A DNA stretch of 64,000 nucleotides from a marine actinobacterium MedAcidi-G2B (lineage in GTDB: Bacteria > Actinomycetota > Acidimicrobiia > Acidimicrobiales > MedAcidi-G1): the NCBI GenBank assembly GCA_000817115.1, contig JUEO01000001.1, forward strand, positions 367,884 to 431,883. Direction: 5' to 3'. Below are positions 1-9,514 of the stretch, one piece after another (within the stretch, counting starts at the first letter, position 1; each line of letters starts with the position of its first letter). Below the pieces are notes generated by a model. That model was not told the origin of the DNA. It worked only from the letters and a program-made list of their open reading frames with translations, and searched no databases. The position numbers and the translations under genes were made by a program.

Positions 1-16
1 CGCTAACGTCACTTCC

Positions 17-799
17 ATGCGGATTGTCACCTGGAATGTGAACTCATTGAAAGCTCGACTTGGTCGTGTTGAATCATGGATACAAGCAGTTAAACCTGAT
101 GTGCTTTGTATCCAAGAAACAAAAATGACTGAAGAAGCCTTCCCGCACGAAGTATTTTCTTCCCTTGGGTATGAGTCAGCTCATCATGGAGAAGGTCGCT
201 GGAATGGAGTAGCAATAATTTCAAAAGTAGGGTTGGAAGACGTAAGACATGGGTTTGCTGATGGCCAGGAAGCTCCAGATCCTGACGCCAGAATCATTTG
301 GGCTACTTGTGGAGACGTACGAGTTGCTTCGTGCTATGTGCCTAACGGGCGAGAAGTCGGGCACGATCATTACCATTACAAGCTTGACTGGCTTAATCGT
401 TTACGTGAAGACCTAGTGGCCAATATTGATTTCTCGAAAGACAAAGTGGCTGTTGTCGGTGACTTCAACGTGGCACCAGATGACCGAGACGTATGGGACC
501 CTAAAGCTTTTGCCGGTATGACACATGTGACAACACAGGAGAGAAAAGCGATATCTGACTTGGTGGATATAGGACTAGTCGACGTGTTTCGAGAAAAATT
601 TGATCAGCCAGGACTATTTTCCTGGTGGGACTATCGTGGGGGTTCCTTCTACAAGAAGCAAGGAATGCGTATCGACTTAGTTTTAGCCTCTTCCGTCTTA
701 GCTGAAAGTTTGGAATTTACAGTTGTAGATAGAAATGAACGAAAGGGAGAGAAGCCTTCCGATCATGCTCCCGTTATTGCAGATTTTGAGATGACTTAA
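17..799 (+). CDS. xthA: Exodeoxyribonuclease III (AP endonuclease)
   Basis: This Mg2+-dependent 3'-5' exonuclease and AP endonuclease acts in base-excision repair in the cytoplasm. The 260-residue product has the whole exonuclease-endonuclease-phosphatase fold. It opens with MRIVTWNVNSLKAR, the metal-binding Glu is in QETKM near residue 34, the catalytic pair is in GDFNVAP near residue 150, and the terminal SDHAPV carries the catalytic His. The length is normal for ExoIII. The next gene follows after 5 bases on the same strand, so the two are probably co-transcribed. The promoter lies outside the window. No key residue is missing. Confidence 0.95.
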   Translation: MRIVTWNVNSLKARLGRVESWIQAVKPDVLCIQETKMTEEAFPHEVFSSLGYESAHHGEGRWNGVAIISKVGLEDVRHGFADGQEAPDPDARIIWATCGDVRVASCYVPNGREVGHDHYHYKLDWLNRLREDLVANIDFSKDKVAVVGDFNVAPDDRDVWDPKAFAGMTHVTTQERKAISDLVDIGLVDVFREKFDQPGLFSWWDYRGGSFYKKQGMRIDLVLASSVLAESLEFTVVDRNERKGEKPSDHAPVIADFEMT

Positions 800-804
800 T
801 TGCG

Positions 805-1200
805 ATGACCTCTCGCCCTAATCCTGAATCCCAGAGAGACTCTTTTTTGTTGAAGATACGACAGATTTGTTTGAACTTTCCGGAAACAGAGGAGCGGCTA
901 AACCATGGAATGCCAGCATTCGCTGTGAAAAATAGATCAGCATTTGTTTTTGTTCAAGAATCAAAACAAAGAAAAAACGCTTCTATCTGGTTCAAAGCTT
1001 TGCGAGAAGTTCAAGAAGAACTAATAGAACAAGACCCTGATCGTTTTTTCGCACCCCCATATTTAGGACCGGCCGGGTGGGCGGGTTTACGTTTAGACAT
1101 TGATTTGGACTGGTCAGAAGTCGCTCAAGCGATGGAAGAGGCATGGAGGCTGGTAGCACCAAAGCGAGCGATAAAAGAGCTAGACGAAGCTACTCTTTGA
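805..1200 (+). CDS. MmcQ/YjbR family protein
   Basis: This 131-residue protein looks like the MmcQ/YjbR family (CyaY-like fold), whose biochemical role is not established, although DNA binding has been proposed for some members. It shows the usual family pattern: a helix with LNFPETEERLNHG, then a FAV-rich strand pair, a lysine-rich loop, and a late PYLGPAGWAGLRL motif followed by a terminal helix ending in WRLV. It starts 5 bases after the exonuclease gene, and its last 11 bases overlap the end of the convergent helicase gene. Family assignment is from motif memory, and no function is claimed. Confidence 0.75.
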   Translation: MTSRPNPESQRDSFLLKIRQICLNFPETEERLNHGMPAFAVKNRSAFVFVQESKQRKNASIWFKALREVQEELIEQDPDRFFAPPYLGPAGWAGLRLDIDLDWSEVAQAMEEAWRLVAPKRAIKELDEATL

Positions 1201-3442
1201 AAAATTCCAATAGATCTTGACCAAATTTTTTAACTTTTGCTGGCCCAATTCCATGAACAGCAAGGAGTTCATCAATGTTCCTTGGGCGTTTTTGGGTGAG
1301 GTCTGCCAGCGTTTTATCGTTAAAAATCGTAAATGCAGGTTTACCAGCGGCCATTTCTGCTCTCCAGATTCTAAGGCTTACAGTTAACTCTTGATCTCCA
1401 TTTTTTGGTTCTGTTTCATCTTCTATTCCTTCTAGAACTGGGGTCTTTGGTTCAAGTTCACTGAATTGGTTCAGAATACTTAACAGTTCTTCTCCATAAC
1501 GTTCGGCTTTGAAAGGTCCGATTCCATGAACTTCAAGTAGTTCTTCGAGGGTGGAAGGCCATATTTGGACAAGAGAATCTAAAGTAGCATTTGGCAAAAT
1601 TTCATATGTCTGCAGATCAAAAAATTTAGCGCGATCACTACGCCAAGAACGCAACGATGTCATCACTGGAGACCTAAAGGACACTTTTGAAGTCATTTTT
1701 TTTCTAGCCTTAGCGATCTGGTCAATTTGTCCTATTTGGTTTAAAGGCTGATCAAGATTTTGAATAGCTTCATCGATCGGTTCAAGCCAATCTGAAGGCT
1801 CTCTCTTTATTGGGCTGTTATCACCAAAGATTCGCTCTCTTGCCCAAGAAAGAAAGAGATTCTCTTTTGCTCTAGTAAGAGCCACATATAGAAGACGTTT
1901 TTCTTCGGCAAGTGAATGAGCATTCCTTGCATGAGAGATTGGAACAAGTCCGTGTTCCAATCCGACGATGTGAACTGTTGGCCATTCAAGCCCTTTTGAG
2001 GAGTGAAAAGTAGCAACTTCTACAGCATCAATAGAAATATCACTTGAGGTGCGTACATGGGTTCTTATCCAAGAAAAGAACCCACCACCAGTACCGGATG
2101 GATCCAAAGCTAAGTATTCATTTGCTAGAAGTCGTATTTCAGAAAATGCTGTGGCCCTTTCTTCAAGTTGAATATTTGGATCTGTTTCTGCGGTTTCGTC
2201 AGACCCAGCATGTAGATCCCCTAAGAGGTCCCTTAAAGGCTGATTGTTTTGCTTGAAGATATTTAGAACCCGTTTAACATCAGAGCGATCAAAAAGGCTA
2301 CTACCAGCGAGAGTGCGGACAGGTATCCCGGCATCGCGTAAGGCACGTGAAAGCGCTTCAACTTGAGTGTTCGTTCTAGCGAGAATTGCTTGGTCGGCCC
2401 ATTTTCCGTGTGGGCCTCGGCTGTCACGCACTTTTTGAGTGACTCCAGTAACTTCCGCTTTGTCAGAAGAGTAGTGAGAAATACTTGGGGCGGGTCCACT
2501 CGGTTTATTTGCTTTAAAGTCTTCGACATCAATAACAGATGCAGCCGTACGCAAAATCTGTGGAGTACTCCTGTAGTTTTGTTTCAGCCCAACAATCACT
2601 CCACCAGTAAAGTGAGTATCAAATCTTATTAAATGATCAGCATCTGCACCATTCCATCCATAGATTGCCTGATTAGGGTCTCCTACGACACACAAGTTTT
2701 CATTTCCATGTAACCATGCATTAAGAAGTTCAATTTGCAGTGAATTGACATCTTGAAATTCATCAACATATAAATGACGGAATCGCCAGCGCTGAGCATT
2801 ACCAAAAGATCTGTCTGAACGAATTGCCTTGGCACAGGCCACAAGCAAATCATCAAAGTCAATTTTATTTTGTTTGCTTTTTAAGTCTTCGTACTCGTGA
2901 TATATCTGACTAACTAGCTCGGAAGCTATACCGATATCTCTCCCCTCATTCTCAGCCATACCAGCGTAAGCCTGCGGATGAATTCTTCGAGCCTTAGCCC
3001 ATTCAATTTCTCCAACCACATCTAAAACTTTTGTGGAACGATAATCACGAGGCAATAAGGCTGTGATAAATGCAGATTTTCTTGTAAGGAGCTCAGGCTC
3101 GGGAAGGGATTTCTCTCTCCAAAAATTTCGTAGTTGAGCATAAGCCACGGCATGAAAGGTTCCAGTAGCGACTTGATCCCGGAGCCCCAGATTTCGCAAC
3201 CGATGATTCAACTCAGCAGCAGCTTTTCTCGTGAATGTTAGGGCTAAAACTCTACGAGAGTCATCAAGTCCTGTAGCAGACCGCCAAGCGATACGGTGAG
3301 TCAAAACGCGAGTTTTACCAGATCCTGCTCCTGCATGAATGGCAAGAGGGGTCGATTCAGCAGTTACAGCATGATGTTGCTCTTCATTCAGATTAAGCAA
3401 GAGACCGTCTGCACCGGATGGAAGAGAAATATTTTCAGACAC
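1190..3442 (-). CDS. uvrD2: UvrD2-like superfamily 1 DNA helicase with tandem HRDC domains
   Basis: This 750-residue SF1A 3'-5' helicase acts in DNA repair. It has a Walker A box AGAGSGKTRVL near residue 38, the DEFQDVN Walker B motif near 228, GDPNQAIYGWNGA near 257, QNYRSTPQIL, and the motif VI region RLLYVALTRAKENL near 520. Two HRDC-like modules follow, at roughly 595-665 and 685-750, each with a leading W and the helix-hairpin-helix-like VHGIGP-K/A motif. Mycobacterial UvrD2 has one HRDC, so the tandem copy is unusual. The start is GTG. It lies tail-to-tail with the YjbR gene and 39 bases downstream of the acetyltransferase gene on the same strand. Confidence 0.88.
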   Translation of the reverse strand: MSENISLPSGADGLLLNLNEEQHHAVTAESTPLAIHAGAGSGKTRVLTHRIAWRSATGLDDSRRVLALTFTRKAAAELNHRLRNLGLRDQVATGTFHAVAYAQLRNFWREKSLPEPELLTRKSAFITALLPRDYRSTKVLDVVGEIEWAKARRIHPQAYAGMAENEGRDIGIASELVSQIYHEYEDLKSKQNKIDFDDLLVACAKAIRSDRSFGNAQRWRFRHLYVDEFQDVNSLQIELLNAWLHGNENLCVVGDPNQAIYGWNGADADHLIRFDTHFTGGVIVGLKQNYRSTPQILRTAASVIDVEDFKANKPSGPAPSISHYSSDKAEVTGVTQKVRDSRGPHGKWADQAILARTNTQVEALSRALRDAGIPVRTLAGSSLFDRSDVKRVLNIFKQNNQPLRDLLGDLHAGSDETAETDPNIQLEERATAFSEIRLLANEYLALDPSGTGGGFFSWIRTHVRTSSDISIDAVEVATFHSSKGLEWPTVHIVGLEHGLVPISHARNAHSLAEEKRLLYVALTRAKENLFLSWARERIFGDNSPIKREPSDWLEPIDEAIQNLDQPLNQIGQIDQIAKARKKMTSKVSFRSPVMTSLRSWRSDRAKFFDLQTYEILPNATLDSLVQIWPSTLEELLEVHGIGPFKAERYGEELLSILNQFSELEPKTPVLEGIEDETEPKNGDQELTVSLRIWRAEMAAGKPAFTIFNDKTLADLTQKRPRNIDELLAVHGIGPAKVKKFGQDLLEFFKE

Positions 3443-3481
3443 GAGTGCACCCTACCCAAGAGAAGAGACAGGCTCTAGTGC

Positions 3482-3913
3482 TCAGCGAACAAAAGTCATA
3501 GGAACATGAGGAATGCCATCACCATCATCAAATTCTTCTCCGGTTACCACATACCCCAAACTCGTGTACCAGTCCGCAAGATGTGCTTGGGCATGCAGTG
3601 TGAGCTTTCTTTTGGTTGAGTCCACAACGTAACGAAGAAGTTCAGTTGCTAAGCCCTGCCCTCGAGATTCTTTTCGCGTTGCTACTCGCCCAATCCGGAC
3701 CCCCTCTGGTTCGCTTAGAACACGAAGGTAAGAAATCGGTCCATTTGGACCATTTATCCAGATATGGCGAGTCAGAGGATTCGTATCGCACCCATCTAGA
3801 TCAAGATACAAAGAAGACTGTTCCACGACAAAAATCTCTGACCTCAGACGCAGTAGATCATAAATAATCTCTGGTTCAATCTCAGAAAAAGTATGGTCAA
3901 ATATGATGGTCAT
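3482..3913 (-). CDS. elaA: GNAT acetyltransferase, ElaA family
   Basis: This 143-residue predicted acetyl-CoA-dependent N-acetyltransferase has an unknown substrate. The N-terminal block LLRLRSEIFVVEQSS and the following DLDGCDTNPLTRHIW are the hallmark of the ElaA subgroup. The acetyl-CoA site is the IGRVATRKESRGQGLATELL segment near residues 72-91, with the R-x-x-G-x-G/A loop. Length matches the family (about 150). The gene is probably co-transcribed with the helicase gene downstream and is divergent from the hydrolase gene across a 57-base gap. Confidence 0.85.
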   Translation of the reverse strand: MTIIFDHTFSEIEPEIIYDLLRLRSEIFVVEQSSLYLDLDGCDTNPLTRHIWINGPNGPISYLRVLSEPEGVRIGRVATRKESRGQGLATELLRYVVDSTKRKLTLHAQAHLADWYTSLGYVVTGEEFDDGDGIPHVPMTFVR

Positions 3914-3970
3914 TAAAGCGACGTTATCGCCCGGTTTGCGGCAACCATCTTCAAATTGAAAGATGGGTGT

Positions 3971-4807
3971 ATGCCATTAGCTTCTCTACCCTCAGGAATA
4001 GATATATTTTACGAACAATTCGGAAACCTTACCGACCCTGCCATCTTCTTAATGCATGGGTTGGGGAGTCAAATGCTGTTATGGGATGAAAAGTTTTGTA
4101 CGGGATTAACAGAAGAAGGATTTAGCGTCATACGTTTTGACTCTCGTGATTCTGGGCTTTCTAGCAGACCACCTGACGGAACCAGATACACATTGTCTGA
4201 CATGGCCCAAGATGTTTCAGGGCTTATGGACTATCTAAAGATTAAACAAGCCCATATTGGAGGACTATCTATGGGCGGGATGATTGCCCAAACTTTTGCG
4301 GCTAATCATCCTGAAAGGTGTCTAAGTCTCATCTCGATGGCTTCCAACACGGGAAATCCAGATTTTGGTCGCCCTAGTAATGAAACCTTTGAAGCAATGA
4401 TGGCGCCTGCTCCAAAAGACCCTAAGGAAAGAATTGAGAAAGAACTAGCCGATCGACGTCTATGGGCGAGCACTGAATGGCATGATGAAGAACATGCACG
4501 AGCGCTGTTTTGGGAGTATGACAAACGTTCACCGATACCGCGTGCTGCTTTTGAACGTCAAGCTCGGGCAGCTCTTACTGAAGGAAACAGAGAAGATAAA
4601 TTGAGAAAAATTTCTGTTCCAACTCTCGTTATTCATGGAACGGCTGACACTTTAATTAGCCAAAGTGGTGGAGAGCGAACAGCAGAAGTGATACCGAATG
4701 CAGAGCTCGTGCTTATTGACGGATGGGGGCATGACCTTCCCCCTGGATGCTGGCCCCATCTCATTAAGAGCATCGTCAAGCACACTAATAGTTTAGAAAA
4801 AGAATAA
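3971..4807 (+). CDS. Alpha/beta hydrolase
   Basis: This 278-residue cytoplasmic alpha/beta-hydrolase is of the haloperoxidase/esterase type. The oxyanion region is MHGLGSQ near residue 28, the nucleophile elbow is GGLSMGGM near residue 98, the acidic residue is probably in VIHGTADTLI near 223, and the catalytic His is in GWGHDLP near 250. I start at the ATG rather than the upstream in-frame TTG at 3956, because homologues begin just before the GIDIFYEQFG strand. The adjacent AMACR-like gene follows after 28 bases, which suggests a linked acyl-ester or acyl-CoA function, but the substrate cannot be read from sequence. Confidence 0.8.
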   Translation: MPLASLPSGIDIFYEQFGNLTDPAIFLMHGLGSQMLLWDEKFCTGLTEEGFSVIRFDSRDSGLSSRPPDGTRYTLSDMAQDVSGLMDYLKIKQAHIGGLSMGGMIAQTFAANHPERCLSLISMASNTGNPDFGRPSNETFEAMMAPAPKDPKERIEKELADRRLWASTEWHDEEHARALFWEYDKRSPIPRAAFERQARAALTEGNREDKLRKISVPTLVIHGTADTLISQSGGERTAEVIPNAELVLIDGWGHDLPPGCWPHLIKSIVKHTNSLEKE

Positions 4808-4835
4808 AAAAGATAGAGATTCAAAAGGAGAAAAT

Positions 4836-5969
4836 ATGGGCGCACTTGATGGTGTTCAAGTTGTTGAATTGGCTGGTATAGGACCCGGTCCTTTTTGCGG
4901 AATGATGTTGGCGGATATGGGTGCGGATGTAATTCGTATAGACAGGGCAGCTTCAGTCAAGTCAGAGCAGCCCGATAATCCACCTCTTTCGGTTATTGAC
5001 AGAGGAAGACGCAGCATAGGAATTGATTTAAAGTCTCCCGAAGGAGTAGAGGTAGCTTTAAGTTTGATAGAGAAAGCAGACATGGTTTTTGAAGGATTTC
5101 GGCCAGGAGTAGCTGAAAGATTAGGAGTAGGACCAGAGGTCTGTTTGGAAAGAAACCCATCTTTGGTGTATGGCCGAATGACTGGCTGGGGACAAAGCGG
5201 GCCATATGCTCACGCTGCTGGACATGACATTAATTACATCGCTCTAGCTGGAGCGTTAGCGCATTTCGGAAGATCTGACTCCGGGCCTATTCCTCCGCTC
5301 AATCTCGTAGGGGATTTTGGCGGAGGAGGGATGTACCTAGCATTTGGAATGGTTTGTGCTTTACTGAATGCCCGCAACACAGGTACAGGACAGGTTGTTG
5401 ATGCGGCGATGGTTGATGGAGTGGCTAGTTTGATGGGATTTATCCACGGAATGATGGCAACAGGGTTTCAGGTGCCTGAACGCGGGAGCAATCTTCTTGA
5501 TACCGGCGCGCATTTTTATGACGTTTATGAATGTAGTGATGGAAAATATATTTCAATTGGGTCGATTGAGCCACAGTTTTATAGCGAGTTGATTCAAAAA
5601 CTTGAATTAGATTCGGAAAAATTCGCTCATCAAATGGATCGAACAAAATGGCCAGAATTGAAAGATGAGATAGCGAAAGTAGTAAAAGGAAAAAGCCGTG
5701 ATGAATGGGATGAGATTTTGGCTGGGAGTGATGTGTGCTATGCCCCAGTCCTCACTGTTGAAGAAGCCACTCAGCACCCTCATAATATTGAAAGAAACAC
5801 ATTTACAGAAGTTGCTGGTCTAACTCAACCGATGCCAGCGCCACGACTCAGTGTTACGCCTGGAACAATTCAAAGACCGCCTGCGCACCCAGGGCAACAT
5901 ACTGATGAGATACTTGCAGAAGCAGGGATGAATATAGAGTCTCTTCGAACTTCAGGTGTGGTGGCTTGA
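4836..5969 (+). CDS. CaiB/BaiF CoA-transferase family, alpha-methylacyl-CoA racemase-like
   Basis: This 377-residue family III CoA-transferase fold protein resembles alpha-methylacyl-CoA racemase, which epimerises 2-methylacyl-CoA esters in branched-chain or sterol side-chain breakdown. The N-terminal LAGIGPGPFCGMMLADMGA motif is characteristic. The His of GHDINYIA near residue 128 and the Asp of VGDFGGGGM near residue 159 correspond to the His/Asp acid-base pair of the mycobacterial racemase. An AAAAGGAGAAAAT Shine-Dalgarno precedes the ATG. It lies between the hydrolase and the PIG-L gene, which starts 4 bases after its stop. A plain CoA-transferase role is possible but less likely given the His/Asp pair. 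Confidence 0.85.
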   Translation: MGALDGVQVVELAGIGPGPFCGMMLADMGADVIRIDRAASVKSEQPDNPPLSVIDRGRRSIGIDLKSPEGVEVALSLIEKADMVFEGFRPGVAERLGVGPEVCLERNPSLVYGRMTGWGQSGPYAHAAGHDINYIALAGALAHFGRSDSGPIPPLNLVGDFGGGGMYLAFGMVCALLNARNTGTGQVVDAAMVDGVASLMGFIHGMMATGFQVPERGSNLLDTGAHFYDVYECSDGKYISIGSIEPQFYSELIQKLELDSEKFAHQMDRTKWPELKDEIAKVVKGKSRDEWDEILAGSDVCYAPVLTVEEATQHPHNIERNTFTEVAGLTQPMPAPRLSVTPGTIQRPPAHPGQHTDEILAEAGMNIESLRTSGVVA

Positions 5970-5973
5970 CAAC

Positions 5974-6792
5974 ATGGCAACGGTAGTTTTTTTCCACGCT
6001 CACCCTGATGATGAAGCCCTTGCCACAGGGGGGACAATGGCTTTGATGGCGGAAGCGGGACATAGAGTCATTCTTGTAGTCGCCACCAGGGGAGAAGAGG
6101 GAGAACCAGTTGAAGGAGTTTTGGAAACAGGTGAGAAATTGGAAGATCGCCGGTCTTCAGAAGTAGAAAAATCTGCAGAAATTCTCGGTGCTGCCAGAAT
6201 TGAATTTCTTGGCTATAGAGACAGCGGAATGGTGGAGTCAGATACCACAAGCCATCCGAACTGTTTTTGGCAAGCGTCTAAAGAAGAGGCAGTGAATAGG
6301 CTTTCAAAGTTGCTTAGTAGTGAAGAGGTTGACCTGATTGTTGTTTATGACCCAAATGGTGGATATGGACACCCAGATCACATCCAGGTGCATCAAGTAG
6401 GAACTCAATGGGCACAAGAGAATAACGTTCGATTACGTTGGGTCACCCTTAATCGTGATGCCATCCGGAAAGTAGTTGAGCAAGCAATAAATGAAGCAAT
6501 AGGGGCGGGTGAGGAATTAGATGAAGATCTCACTAAAAGGGAAGAGCGATCGTCAGAAGAGTCGTTTGGTATGGCAGAGAAAGATATAACTCACGCGATT
6601 GACGTGACAACAGTACTGGACCGTAAAAGAGCAGCTGTCGCCGTTCATGCCAGCCAAATTGCACCAGACTCATTTTTTGTCACCTTAGGAGAGGACCAAT
6701 ATGAGAAAGCTTTTGGAAGAGAGTGGTTCGTGGACCCAGATGTACCACGAACAATAGAAGAACCTTTACGAAGTGATCTTCTTTTGGACTAG
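5974..6792 (+). CDS. PIG-L family deacetylase (MshB/Mca-like)
   Basis: This 272-residue zinc-dependent N-acetylglucosaminyl deacetylase-fold enzyme has the AHPDDEALATGG motif (His, Asp, Asp) near residue 7 and the third metal ligand in GHPDHIQVHQVG near residue 134. The LVVATRGEEGEP stretch resembles actinobacterial MshB and mycothiol S-conjugate amidase, so deacetylation of a mycothiol-type conjugate is plausible. The ATG at 5974 is preferred over the GTG at 5956, which lies inside the preceding gene, because family members start immediately before the first strand. Substrate remains inferred. Confidence 0.85.
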   Translation: MATVVFFHAHPDDEALATGGTMALMAEAGHRVILVVATRGEEGEPVEGVLETGEKLEDRRSSEVEKSAEILGAARIEFLGYRDSGMVESDTTSHPNCFWQASKEEAVNRLSKLLSSEEVDLIVVYDPNGGYGHPDHIQVHQVGTQWAQENNVRLRWVTLNRDAIRKVVEQAINEAIGAGEELDEDLTKREERSSEESFGMAEKDITHAIDVTTVLDRKRAAVAVHASQIAPDSFFVTLGEDQYEKAFGREWFVDPDVPRTIEEPLRSDLLLD

Positions 6793-6825
6793 AGAGATGG
6801 TAAAACGAACTGTCATGAAGTATTT

Positions 6826-7212
6826 ATGATTTTTGGAACTGCATTGAATTCGATACGCGGCATACATGAACTTTTATCATGGGTCATAGTTATTGGTAAC
6901 GGCGTAGCGGGACTCTGGGCGCTACTTGCGCATCAACTACCAAAAATTCGACACTATCTTCTTTGGTGGGTTACAGCAATCGCTCAACTAGCAATCGTTG
7001 TTGAAGTGTCTATCGGGGTGGGTTTGATGGTAAAAGAAAATATTGATACACCACAATTCCATTTATTTTATGGTTTTGTGGCTTTTATAACAGTTGGGAT
7101 CGCATACAGCTATCGTCAGTCCTTGCGTCAGTACCAATACCTTTTGTATGGAGGTTCAGGACTCTTCCTCATGGGTCTAGGTATTCGAGCGATGTTTCTT
7201 GGGAGCGGTTAA
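6826..7212 (+). CDS. Conserved-type hypothetical membrane protein, four helices
   Basis: This 128-residue integral membrane protein contains four predicted transmembrane segments at about 16-36, 45-68, 78-97 and 103-123, separated by short charged loops ([27 protein letters not shown]). No enzyme motif is visible. I do not recognise the family. It follows the deacetylase gene after 33 bases, and its stop overlaps the convergent pckG stop by 4 bases. The ORF has the same codon use as its neighbours and a helix pattern that would be hard to obtain by chance. Confidence 0.65.
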   Translation: MIFGTALNSIRGIHELLSWVIVIGNGVAGLWALLAHQLPKIRHYLLWWVTAIAQLAIVVEVSIGVGLMVKENIDTPQFHLFYGFVAFITVGIAYSYRQSLRQYQYLLYGGSGLFLMGLGIRAMFLGSG

Positions 7213-9002
7213 CTATTTAGTCTGGTCTTTAATTCTTCTAGTTCAGCAGTCAAAGAATCTGGTAATCGTTCGCCGATAAATGAGAAGTGGTCTTCAATAA
7301 GAGGTATTTCTTCAGACCATTCGGAATTATCTACCGAAAGTAACTCATTTAGTTGATCTTCTGAGATATCAATACCTTCTAGGTCCAGTCCATGAATGCT
7401 AGGGACATTTCCTATGGCAGTTTCTGTAATTTCACCCTGTCCTGCTATACGCTCAAGAACCCATTTGAGGACTCTACAATTTTCTCCAAACCCAGGCCAA
7501 AGAAATTTTCCATCTTCGTCTTTTCTGAACCAGTTAACCCAGAACATGCGAGGTAATTTTTCTGGATCAGCATTAGCTCCAATCTCTAGCCAATGATTGA
7601 TGTAGTCACCAACGTTGTATCCCATGAATGGAAGCATGGCAAAGGGGTCAAATCGTACTTCCCCAATTTTTCCTGCGGCAGCGGCAGTCTTTTCAGAACT
7701 CATAATAGATCCAAGGAAAACTCCATGATCCCAGTCTCTTGCTTCAGTTATAAGAGGAACATTCGAGGCCCGACGTCCTCCAAATAGAATCGCGGAGATA
7801 GGAACTCCTTCAGGGTCCTCCCATTCAGGAGCAATAGATGGACATTGAGCCGCTGGAGCTGTAAATCTTGCATTTGGATGGGCCGCAGGGGTATCAGATT
7901 CAGGTGTCCAAGGCTGTCCACGCCAATCGGTTAGATTTTGAGGAGGCTCTTCTGTCATGTCCTTCCACCACACATCCCCGTCAGATGTACGAGCGACGTT
8001 CGTGAAGATGGAATTGTTGCTAACTGAAGCCATAGCGTTGGCGTTTGTTTTCTCTGATGTGCCGGGAGCTACACCAAAAAATCCGGCTTCTGGATTAATG
8101 GCATAGAGGCGTCCATCGTCTCCAAATTTCATCCAAGCTATGTCATCTCCAATAGTCTCCACTTTCCACCCGGGCAAAGTTGGGACAAGCATCGCCATAT
8201 TGGTTTTACCACAAGCAGAAGGAAATGCGGCAGCAACGTACTTTTTCTCACCTTCCGGCGAAGTGATAGAAAGAATAAGCATGTGCTCGGCGAGCCAACC
8301 ATCATCGCGAGCCATAGTTGAAGCTATACGTAGAGCAAAACATTTCTTGCCGAGTAGAGCGTTACCTCCATACCCCGAACCATAAGACCAGATTTCCCTA
8401 GTTTCTGGAAAATGAGAAATATATTTATTATCTGCATCACAAGGCCAAGGAACGTCTATTTCTCCATCTTCCAAAGGGGCTCCGACTGAGTGCACACAGG
8501 GAACAAAGTCACCTTCACCTAATACATCAAGCACGCTCTGACCCATTCGAGTCATGATTCGCATGCTTACAGCGACATAAGGGGAATCAGTGAGCTGCAC
8601 GCCAATATGAGCAATAGGAGACCCAAGAGGGCCCATAGAGAAAGGAACCACATACAGAGTCCGTCCAGTCATCGAGCCCTTGTAAAGAGCAAGCATCTCT
8701 TCTTTTAATTCAGAAGGTTCACGCCAATTATTTGTAGGACCGGCATCCATTTCGTTTAATGAAGCGATATAGGTTCGATCTTCAACACGTGCCACATCTT
8801 CGGGATCAGATAAAGCTAAGTAACTATTCGGTCTTAAAGACTCGTTTAATTTTTGAAAAGTTCCAGTTTGTTGGAGAAGCCGTGAAAGGGTTTCAACTTC
8901 TTCTTCGGACCCGTCGCACCAGTAAATTTCTTTCGGGTTTAAGATTTCCGCCCAACTATTAACCCATTCAATGAGATTTTTATTTTTGGTGGAAGAAGCC
9001 AT
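7209..9002 (-). CDS. pckG: Phosphoenolpyruvate carboxykinase (GTP)
   Basis: This enzyme converts oxaloacetate plus GTP to PEP plus CO2, the entry to gluconeogenesis or an anaplerotic step. The 597-residue product has the GTP-type signature: the kinase-1a loop [13 protein letters not shown] near residue 278, the metal/PEP motif [12 protein letters not shown], the [12 protein letters not shown] motif, and the NARFTAP segment near 395. Length matches the family (about 600). I start at the ATG (first base 9002), since the adjacent in-frame GTG at 9005 is less likely. It is monocistronic, with a divergent 70-base gap to the cold-shock-like gene. The GTP type is usual in actinobacteria. Confidence 0.96.
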   Translation of the reverse strand: MASSTKNKNLIEWVNSWAEILNPKEIYWCDGSEEEVETLSRLLQQTGTFQKLNESLRPNSYLALSDPEDVARVEDRTYIASLNEMDAGPTNNWREPSELKEEMLALYKGSMTGRTLYVVPFSMGPLGSPIAHIGVQLTDSPYVAVSMRIMTRMGQSVLDVLGEGDFVPCVHSVGAPLEDGEIDVPWPCDADNKYISHFPETREIWSYGSGYGGNALLGKKCFALRIASTMARDDGWLAEHMLILSITSPEGEKKYVAAAFPSACGKTNMAMLVPTLPGWKVETIGDDIAWMKFGDDGRLYAINPEAGFFGVAPGTSEKTNANAMASVSNNSIFTNVARTSDGDVWWKDMTEEPPQNLTDWRGQPWTPESDTPAAHPNARFTAPAAQCPSIAPEWEDPEGVPISAILFGGRRASNVPLITEARDWDHGVFLGSIMSSEKTAAAAGKIGEVRFDPFAMLPFMGYNVGDYINHWLEIGANADPEKLPRMFWVNWFRKDEDGKFLWPGFGENCRVLKWVLERIAGQGEITETAIGNVPSIHGLDLEGIDISEDQLNELLSVDNSEWSEEIPLIEDHFSFIGERLPDSLTAELEELKTRLNS

Positions 9003-9072
9003 CACTAATTCATAGTCGCATTATGCGCGGAATGCATAAATCTATGGTGTGGCGTATGTCTCACGAGTCGAA

Positions 9073-9297
9073 CTACTCAATTCCTGGTGTTCCCATGTCT
9101 ACTTCTGAACCGAAAGAGAGAGACGTGGCACAGTTGCTGGCGTCTAATTCAAAGATCACACGTTGGCCCGGGCGAAGCATCCGAAGGATAGAACCTTCAA
9201 GCGCATTTGGGGCAAGATCGTACTCATGAAACTCGGTTTGCTCTATAACGATTCCATCACCTGTTCCAGGATCAAAGGACTTTATGACACCTTGCAT
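9073..9297 (-). CDS. Cold-shock-domain-like small protein
   Basis: This 74-residue protein opens with MQGVIKSFDPGTGDGIVIE, which follows the beta1-beta2 layout of cold-shock domains. The aromatic RNP1 motif (KGFGFI) is replaced by TGDGIVI and RNP2 is weak, so nucleic-acid binding may be altered. GQRVIFELD near the end matches the G-x-V-x-F strand of the fold. It lies 6 bases downstream of rpmB on the same strand and is presumably co-transcribed with it. Cold regulation is not evident from the sequence. Confidence 0.7.
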   Translation of the reverse strand: MQGVIKSFDPGTGDGIVIEQTEFHEYDLAPNALEGSILRMLRPGQRVIFELDASNCATSLSFGSEVDMGTPGIE

Positions 9298-9303
9298 ATT
9301 GGA

Positions 9304-9498
9304 TTACCTCGATGCTTTTTGAACCTTGCCAGCCTTTAAGCAGCCTGTACAAACATTCATACGTTTTGTTGATTTTCCTACAACTGCGCGAACACGTTGA
9401 ATATTAGGATTCCATCGTCGGTTAGTACGACGATGAGAGTGACTCACTTGTTTACCAAACCAAGGTTTCTTACCACAAATTTCACATACTGATGCCAT
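9304..9498 (-). CDS. rpmB: 50S ribosomal protein L28 (zinc-binding form)
   Basis: L28 is a 64-residue basic component of the large ribosomal subunit. The N-terminal CEICGKKP and C-terminal [10 protein letters not shown] pairs form the four-cysteine zinc site of the C+ form, and [16 protein letters not shown] is the family signature. Length is normal. A GAGGTAAAAAA purine tract precedes the start. Its promoter should lie in the divergent 145-base gap shared with the FakA-like gene. Confidence 0.95.
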   Translation of the reverse strand: MASVCEICGKKPWFGKQVSHSHRRTNRRWNPNIQRVRAVVGKSTKRMNVCTGCLKAGKVQKASR

Positions 9499-9514
9499 TT
9501 TTTTACCTCAATAG

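Noticed and set aside
1..9500. Mixed-strand start of the window as a genomic island or prophage
   Set aside because: No integrase, transposase, tRNA edge or repeat; codon and base use look like the rest of the window.
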